DNA of 64,000 bases from Amaurobius ferox (Eukaryota > Arthropoda > Arachnida > Araneae > Amaurobiidae), in the NCBI GenBank assembly GCA_951213105.1, contig OX578144.1, positions 87,645,515 through 87,709,514 on the forward strand. Reading direction: 5' to 3'. A model generated the notes under the pieces. The model did no database searches. It was not told where the DNA came from and saw only the letters and a program-made list of their open reading frames with translations. This document shows positions 58,230 through 64,000 of this stretch, piece after piece. Every line of letters starts with the position of its first letter. Position 1 is the first letter of the stretch. A program made the translations under genes and the position numbers.

Positions 58230-59190
58230 TTTTTAAAACAATCATAATACTACGATAATTTATTATATTTGAAAACTTTATCGAAAACAACTGAAATAAA
58301 TTCAAATGACGTCATAGAAAAAATAACACGCCTGGATCTCTCTGTAAAAGCAGGATTTCATTCATTTCATTCATCACAATACTATAATAATTTATTTTAG
58401 TTAAAAATTAAGACCATGGAGCTACAATTCATAAACTCTATGCTTAAAACTTCATCGAAAAAAATCGCCCTTCTGTTTATAAAATCAATTAATATTTCAT
58501 TCATATCAGCCATGCAGACTCCATGGACTGAATTATTTTGTGTTAAAGAAATACAGTAATTCTAATACAACTCATTCTACATATTTTGCTGTTTACATTT
58601 TACATAGGTGAAAAATAGGCTTAGTTGTAGAAATAATCAAATTTGAATGAGAATTTAAACTCAAATATATTGTCATTGTGTTGTTTTAGTATGTAGATGC
58701 ACAGAATTTAAGCAAAAATAAAGTAGTTTTAGGACGGACACAACACTCAATATGAATTAAAAAGAACTTTAAAAAATCACGCGTTTGAAACAAGATGGAT
58801 GCCATATATCATTTTGAAGTGGGTCATGTGATCGTTTCATATCATGGTCACGTGATCGTTTCATATAAGATGTGTAATTATTATTTAAATAACTACTGAA
58901 TATATTTCGCTGAATTTTTTTTTATATATTTTATGGAACAATTTGACTATTACCTAAAATTTTCGAAGTAATTTAATTATTACTGTGAATTTTAAATCCG
59001 CTTAAAAAATGTTTGAAAAATTAGGTCCCATAGGGCTCAATGTATTTCATTTTTTCAACCCGGGTTCAATCCAAAACTAATTGGGTGATATTATTCATTT
59101 ATATTCCCATAGGTCCTACAGACCGTCTGAACAACATACTAAAATTTCATTTTGATTAAGTCATTTTTTACGGCATTTATCGTGCTAACG

Positions 59191-59228
<38 letters not shown>

Positions 59229-59276
59229 ATGAACAAAGTCATAAACACTTTTCAACTTTGTTGTAAAGTGTTAAAA
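58230..59276 (+). mobile_element. family C copy C9, left end missing
   Basis: Starts inside the element (AATCATAATACTACGATAAT) and ends with (CAGA)n at 59193-59228 and TTTCAACTTTGTTGTAAAGTGTT. Confidence 0.8.
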
Positions 59277-59296
59277 ATACGTTTGTAAAAGAGGAA

Positions 59297-59461
59297 TTAA
59301 ACTATTGCTTTGGAGTGGATTTTTTTCCAATTCATAAACTTTGCATCATCCTCATTAGTTGGAATTCTATTCTGAACGTATGCCACCATATTAGAACCAG
59401 TTTCTTTGAAAATTGCAATCGAGAAGCGTGACAACTTTTCATCAAACATACTTTTATCCAT
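59297..59461 (-). CDS. possible host exon or small ORF (unrecognised)
   Basis: The minus strand has 54 codons from an ATG (59459-59461) to TAA (59297-59299). The open frame reaches about ten codons further up to a TGA. The peptide begins MDKSMFDEKLSRFSIAIF and ends FMNWKKIHSKAIV. It has balanced D/E/K and hydrophobic use and no low complexity, unlike nearby chance frames. A family C hairpin end starts only 21 bp past the stop. I do not recognise the protein. It could be the last exon of a gene whose other exons lie beyond this window, or a chance frame. Confidence 0.3.
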   Translation of the reverse strand: MDKSMFDEKLSRFSIAIFKETGSNMVAYVQNRIPTNEDDAKFMNWKKIHSKAIV

Positions 59462-59640
59462 ATCATTATATATTCTCCCCCAAAAATCCCATCACATTTC
59501 AGTAGAAAACTATCATCTTTTAATCAGCAAAAACAATTCCATTGCGTGACGAAAATAAATCTTTAAACATTCTTAGTTTACTCTAAGAACATTAGTACGG
59601 CCTTATACAGCTTATTAGCGTGTTTATTTCTACAGTAGCA

Positions 59641-59772
59641 ATGAGAGCTGTTCTATTAAGCATTTGTGGGGGTTTACTTGTTATTTTATTTCTGCATAAA
59701 TATCTCTCATTATTTTATATAAATCTTTGTGAAAAATTCAAATTATTGAAATGCTTCTTCTATGACGATTGA
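59641..59772 (+). CDS. possible small ORF with a hydrophobic N-terminus
   Basis: 43 codons from ATG 59641 to TGA 59770-59772. It begins MRAVLLSICGGLLVILFLHK, which looks like a signal peptide or membrane anchor. The preceding TTTATTTCTACAG could be a 3' splice site. At this AT content such a frame can easily arise by chance, and nothing else supports it. Confidence 0.18.
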   Translation: MRAVLLSICGGLLVILFLHKYLSLFYINLCEKFKLLKCFFYDD

Positions 59773-59895
59773 TTTTTAACACTTTACAACATAGTTGAAA
59801 AGTGCTTATGACTTTCTTCATTCTGTTTGTTAGCACGGTTACAGTCAGACATACTTTTAGTATGTTGACTTTTAGTATGTTGAGCAGACTTTTAG
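59773..59895 (-). mobile_element. family C fragment C10 (hairpin end)
   Basis: TTAACACTTTACAACATAGTTG then TTCATTCTG, GTTAGCACG and three repeats of ACTTTTAGTATGTTG. Only about 120 bp of family C remain. Confidence 0.7.
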
Positions 59896-59909
59896 TATGT
59901 TCTTATTTT

Positions 59910-60390
59910 AGCCGTTCTCAATGATTAATGGTTACTGAATGTGACACCTATATACTTAATGAAATTTCTGAACACGTTTCAAATGTAAACATGAATATGG
60001 ATTGGTGAGCAATTGTTAGAGGCAAAGTTTCTGTAAGTTCTCTTTAAACGATGTTGTATTGTCACCCCTAATTAAAATTTTAAATATTTCCCATTTTGTT
60101 TGTTGATTTGAAAACTGAAGCGAATCGAATGAGATCAAAATCGGGATTTTGTCTCGAGTTGTGCTTGATCAATATAAAAAGTTGTTTGGAGTTTTATATC
60201 ATTTCATCGCACCGTCATTCTTAATTAGAATATCTAAAATTGTATGTTTTTTCCTTGGTCTTGAAGATAAGACGGATTTAATGACATCAAATCCAAGATC
60301 CTAGCTAGAGTACAAGTGTTCGAAAAAAATTGTTATACATCACTCACTCATTGAGTCAGTAGTCATTTCAGTCCACATTATAAAGTAATG
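59910..60390 (+). repeat. dispersed repeat G, copy 2
   Basis: One unit of the 74-bp repeat (GTTCTCAATGATTAATGG, GAATGTGACACC, CTTAATGAAAT), then the two blocks with GAGATCAAAATC and ATCAAATCCAAGATCCTAGC. It matches the layout of 30854-31510. Confidence 0.6.
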
Positions 60391-60669
60391 AACTGACTTC
60401 TTAAAGTCAACCACGTGATGTAGACTGTCACAAAGCGAACACATTCGTAATTTTTCTTTGGGCGAAACTAACTGTTGTTGCTGAGGATATGCAAATATCA
60501 AATGATGTGTCCAATAACGGTTTTCTTCTCGATTAATATGAAAATTAAGCGTAGGGGTAAGAACAGCTTACGCTGGTTCAATTCACAAAGAAGATCTTAA
60601 GAAGACTGTTAGGATTAAATGTGGATTAGATCAGCTTTTCTATGACACGAAAATACGTTTGAAAGATTC

Positions 60670-62400
60670 TCAACGCTGCCGTACTGTTGGGAGTCTTTAG
60701 GCAGGACATTTCGTCAAGAAAATAGCTGATTTCATTTTTGTGGGCCATTCTGTCATTTCATGTTTATGAAATTAATTCCAAATAAGTGAAACAGTTATTC
60801 AAAGACTTATTCCAGGTTGTTCTGGGGTTTTAGCATCATCTGATGACCAGTACATCATTGCTGTTTAAACACCTTAACATCATTGATGGTCTTAAGATCA
60901 TTGCCGTTTAAATGCAGTCGCCAAGACTCTAATTAATCTCTAATTAATGGCTCTCTATAAAAAAAATCTGATGTGGGCAGCACATGACTTTCCCTGCAAA
61001 CTTATATCCACGTTCTATTTATTTCAATTAAATTTAATTCACTTTTAATTAAATTTTCGTTCTCAGTTGATAACTGGACTTATTTTCAAAGGCGGCGTGG
61101 AAAAATACGAAAAAACTAATATATCTCGAGAACGGCTACTCCTGATGTAATGGGGTTGGTCTTATTCTTTTCTTCGTTAAAAATTACGTATTAAACAAGC
61201 ATTTAATGGATATAATTGAGCATACGTAGCTTTTTAGTTTAGATTTTGATAATTCTTGCGGGCCATTCTGCAGAAAAGGGCAGGTTATTTTTTTCTGAAT
61301 CGTACCAAATCTAATCAGCACCAGGGTGACCTATACGTGACTCATCTACCGAATTTTGTGAAATTCGGTCCATTAGTTTTTCAGCTACAGTAGATACAAG
61401 CTTTTGCGGGCCATTTCACAAAAAAGGCGGGTTATTTTATTCCGAATCGTACCTAAAACTAATCAGCACCAGCCCCGGCCACAAGTGACTTACCTACAAA
61501 ATTTTGTGAAATTCGGTCCATTAGTTTTTTAGTTAGAGTGGATACAAAATCTGCACAGACAGACAGACACACAGACAGACAGACACACAGGCAGACAGAC
61601 ACACAGACAGACACACAGAGACGTCACGCTAAAAATGGTTTTTTCGTATTCTAGAGGTCTCGAAAGGTGTAGATCCGTCGAAAACTCGAGTTGCGATTTT
61701 CGCCATGATTCCAATACTTTCCCTATACATTACCATGTATTGCAGGGAAAGTAAAAAGGAAAACAGATATCAGCCAATACTGTGAGGCAAAGGATACATG
61801 TCAAAACATTCTATTCTAGGATACCATGAGTTTATGTCCCTTTGAACGCTAATGCTAGAGGAGCTCGATTAAAACGGTGTCGTCAGCATGTGACTTGGAC
61901 TGAAGCAAAATGGTTCAATATACTCATCGCAGAGTAGTTACAATTTACCTTAGATTCAGACAAAAATATATAGGTCTGAAGGTAACAGAAAACATGTAAC
62001 GACATCCATAACATGGTTGAACACTACATATTTAGTCGTAGTATTATTATGGGCTGGGCGGAATTTTATTTGGAATAATGCAGTGATCAGCACATGTTCA
62101 CAGCTGAAAGGTATAGGGTTCAAGTCCTTAATCCTTTCGTAAGACTCTCAGCAACAGTGGATCCATATTTTCTTCCGATGTACTTTAAGGCTCATCTACA
62201 TAGAGCAGAACTGGTGACAGATTACCTTGAGAACAAAGATATTGCTCGCATGCAGTGGACAGCGTGTTTTCTGGAATTAAATCCCATTAAAATTTTTGCG
62301 ATGCTCTTGGAAAAGCTATCTTTGTTCATCTACTAGCTCCAACTCCTCTCCGAGATTTAAAAATTACAGAAATAGAAGTTATTGCCCTTTGCTGCGTTTG
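60670..62400 (+). pseudogene. Tc1-like transposase, decayed and split by family A
   Basis: Before the insertion, 60670-60960 reads in pieces like a Tc1 N-terminus: RCRTVGSL, AGHFVKKIADFIFVGHSV, ASSDDQYIIAV and AKTLINL. After it, 61757-62400 continues: KQISANTVRQRIHVKTFYSR, then GARLKRCRQHVTWTEAKWFN. Further on, YRVQVLNPFVRLSATVDPYF, then LHRAELVTDYLENKDIARMQWTA and LELNPIKIF (ARSPDLNPIEH in active relatives). The second catalytic Asp region is altered (LPMYFKAHLHRA) and the third Asp is changed to Glu. Many stops. Old copy. Confidence 0.8.
60967..61752 (+). mobile_element. family A copy A9, nested in the Tc1 remnant
   Basis: 786 bp, with TCTGATGTGGGCAGCACATG at the left, CAGA/CACA repeats at 61556-61618, and TGTATTGCAGGGAAAGT at the right. 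The Tc1 protein similarity resumes directly after it. This proves that the A unit moves as a discrete element and defines its ends to within the flanking A runs. Confidence 0.9.
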
Positions 62401-63130
62401 ATTAGTTGATTGAAGAGATGAACGTCGATACGAAGTTCGTGTCAAAATCAGGGAAGGCCACATCTCTTATAGAGGCTTGCTTGGCTTGTGGCTTGTATTT
62501 ATAGCATACAAAATGTGAAGTATGTACGTAAAGGGTAAAACATATACCTGGATATATTTTCTTTGATTTTATTATTATAATCGTGAAGGTATTACTATAT
62601 TGCTTACACCTTCTTGGAATATTTGGAGTCAATTAAAACGAAACTTTTGAATTATGTCGGATTCACTGACATGTGCTTAATTTTGGAGGGCAGTGCAGAT
62701 TTCAAATTATTTTCGATAATACGATAGTTTATGCTTTCAAAGCTTATATAGTTCACTACGTGCTAGGTAATCTAGACTTATACTCTTATTTGCCACTTAT
62801 ACCCTTCTTTAAAACAATTATAAGAGAAAAATTCAACCTATTCTGATCTCTACTGTATTATATTTTTGTTCAGTACCAATCACATAAGATTAAAAATTCC
62901 TCACTTACAAACTTCAGCCATTGGGATTTATCAACGTTAATATTGCAATGTTACATGTAATGTGAGGGTGATCCTAGAAGTAATTCCAATCTACTGACTC
63001 TTACATCATCTGGACCACGTCAAAAGTATCTTTGAACCGTTGGTTGTAGACACATAGTTCATATTGTAAAAATGTAGGAAGTTATGCAATAGCAATCTAT
63101 ACAAAAAGCAGTATTCTGGAGTTCTAATAT
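62401..63130. other. no gene recognised
   Basis: AT-rich. Nothing assignable after the end of the Tc1 remnant. Confidence 0.35.
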
Positions 63131-63575
63131 TGCGTATACCATCAGATACAGAAAACGAAGCTGGATATAGGACTCATTTTTAACTTATTTACAACAATGG
63201 AGAATTTTGGAGCTTTACATTGCGTATGGCATCATATAGTACCATTTAGCAAAAGTAGTTCAATATCTCATGTGGTTGGGTGGAGGACAGAACCGACCAG
63301 CTATCATCTCAGTTCAAGCCTCCAGGTAGCTGGATTACAGGACCACGCCACGGATCCCGGCATGGCATCAGATACTGAAAACATAGCTGGATATTGGACT
63401 CATTTTTAATTTGATTACAACAATGAATATTGTAGTACTTCCTTTTGTGTTGCAACTACGCAGACAATGATTGTTGTCTTTCATTTGATTATAACAATGT
63501 ATATTTTAATACCTCCTTTTGTGTGCTGCGCAGACAGTGATTGAGTGTTGTCTTTTATCATACAGGATATCTCAT
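63130..63575. repeat. local direct repeats
   Basis: The text AT(A/G)CCATCAGATAC.GAAAAC then AGCTGGATAT.GGACTCATTTTTAA occurs near 63138 and 63366. A second unit with TTGATTA.AACAATG.ATATT and CTTCCTTTTGTGT..GCGCAGACA occurs near 63411 and 63487. These are old tandem duplications. Confidence 0.6.
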
Positions 63576-63699
63576 AAATAAACCGATTTTTTAAATTACT
63601 TATCTTCAGTATGCCCCCACTGTTTTCACTAATTTAAATAATGTGTAAAATGTTTGTAAAAATGAAAAAAAAAATGAACTTTTATACAATCTCCCCATC

Positions 63700-63757
63700 C
63701 GGCCGTCCAAATAGCTGCTCTTAGTCCTTTGGACGAGTCGGACGGTCTGGGTCTTCA
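63700..63757 (+). mobile_element. 58-bp SINE-tail insertion with perfect target duplication
   Basis: CGGCCGTCCAAATAGCTGCT..GGTCTGGGTCTTCA is just the 3' end of the SINE family. The 14-bp sequence ACAATCTCCCCATC flanks it exactly (63686-63699 and 63758-63771). It is a complete retroposition event of the tail alone. GTCCAAA and TTTGGAC can form a stem. Confidence 0.85.
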
Positions 63758-63789
63758 ACAATCTCCCCATCGTTATATTACAAAAATGC

Positions 63790-63995
63790 TGTCTATGTTC
63801 CATTTAGTCAACTCCAAAATGCAAATTTATAGCATATACATTGGTTTAAAACAAAATAAATTGTCAAACTCCCTGACATACACAATAAATCCTGGCATTT
63901 TCGATAAGTTTTTAATAATCGTAATTCATGAATCCAGGGTCATTTAAAAATTGAATTAATTTCCATAAAGCATTTACTAGGGTTTTTAAACGATT
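63790..63995 (+). repeat. dispersed repeat H
   Basis: Resembles 29935-30115: ATGCAAATTTA, AAATAAATTGTCAAACTCCC, GTCATTTAAAAATTGA and TTACTAGGGTTTTTAAA match in order. Continues to the window edge. Confidence 0.4.
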
Positions 63996-64000
63996 GTTGA

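Overview
The window is eukaryotic, AT-rich, nuclear-type DNA made almost entirely of transposable elements and their remains. I found no intact host protein gene. A jockey-type gag fragment, mariner/Tc1 and piggyBac transposases, Pol III SINEs with CAA tails and abundant (CAGA)n/(CA)n-bearing repeats suggest an arthropod. A large arachnid-like genome is my guess, but the sequence does not fix the taxon.

Layout. 1-2758: AT-rich DNA with a decayed mariner on the minus strand and a tRNA-type SINE beside it. 4757-7036: a Helitron-like element (5' TC, 3' CTAG, A/T target). 7151-9415: a Tc1/mariner element with terminal inverted repeats (TIRs) of about 270 bp. 10923-18480: copies of a hairpin-ended repeat (family A), including one copy split by families B and C and two SINE insertions, then a head-to-tail A trimer. 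19025-20603: another mariner-type element. 22036-24286: a second head-to-tail A trimer. 24900-25640: a CRE-like (TGACGTCA) cluster and a GC-rich palindromic repeat. 26065-29070: an array of about 299-bp monomers interrupted by a gag-only non-LTR fragment with a near-perfect target-site duplication. 29645-48945: families B, C and D, SINEs, and a complete 5S rRNA sequence fused to a SINE. 49005-49870: a TGACGTAA-rich array. 50743-53558: a nearly complete piggyBac with TIRs and TTAA. 54860-64000: a mariner remnant, more family C and B, a Tc1 split by a family A copy, and small tandem repeats.

The most interesting observations are as follows. (1) A 119-bp 5S rRNA sequence plus a tRNA-type SINE is bracketed as one unit by a 12-bp direct repeat. 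This looks like a 5S-tRNA chimeric SINE. (2) Families A, B, C and D differ over most of their length but share one architecture: a terminal hairpin, a TCGA-rich block (A, B, D), a (CTGT)n-type microsatellite, and (A, B, C) a core resembling GATAACTG..ATGGACCGATT..GAAATTTGGTA. Families A and B start with TC, A forms head-to-tail trimers, and insertion is at A/T runs. That fits Helentron/DINE-1-like rolling-circle non-autonomous elements, but no Rep/helicase partner is present here. (3) Very short SINE tails of about 60 bp are flanked by direct repeats. (4) Two homologous minus-strand coding remnants share the same C-terminus and stop and belong to no family I recognise.

Coordinates of repeat edges were read by eye and may be off by several bases. 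Homologies were recognised from motifs, not from database searches.
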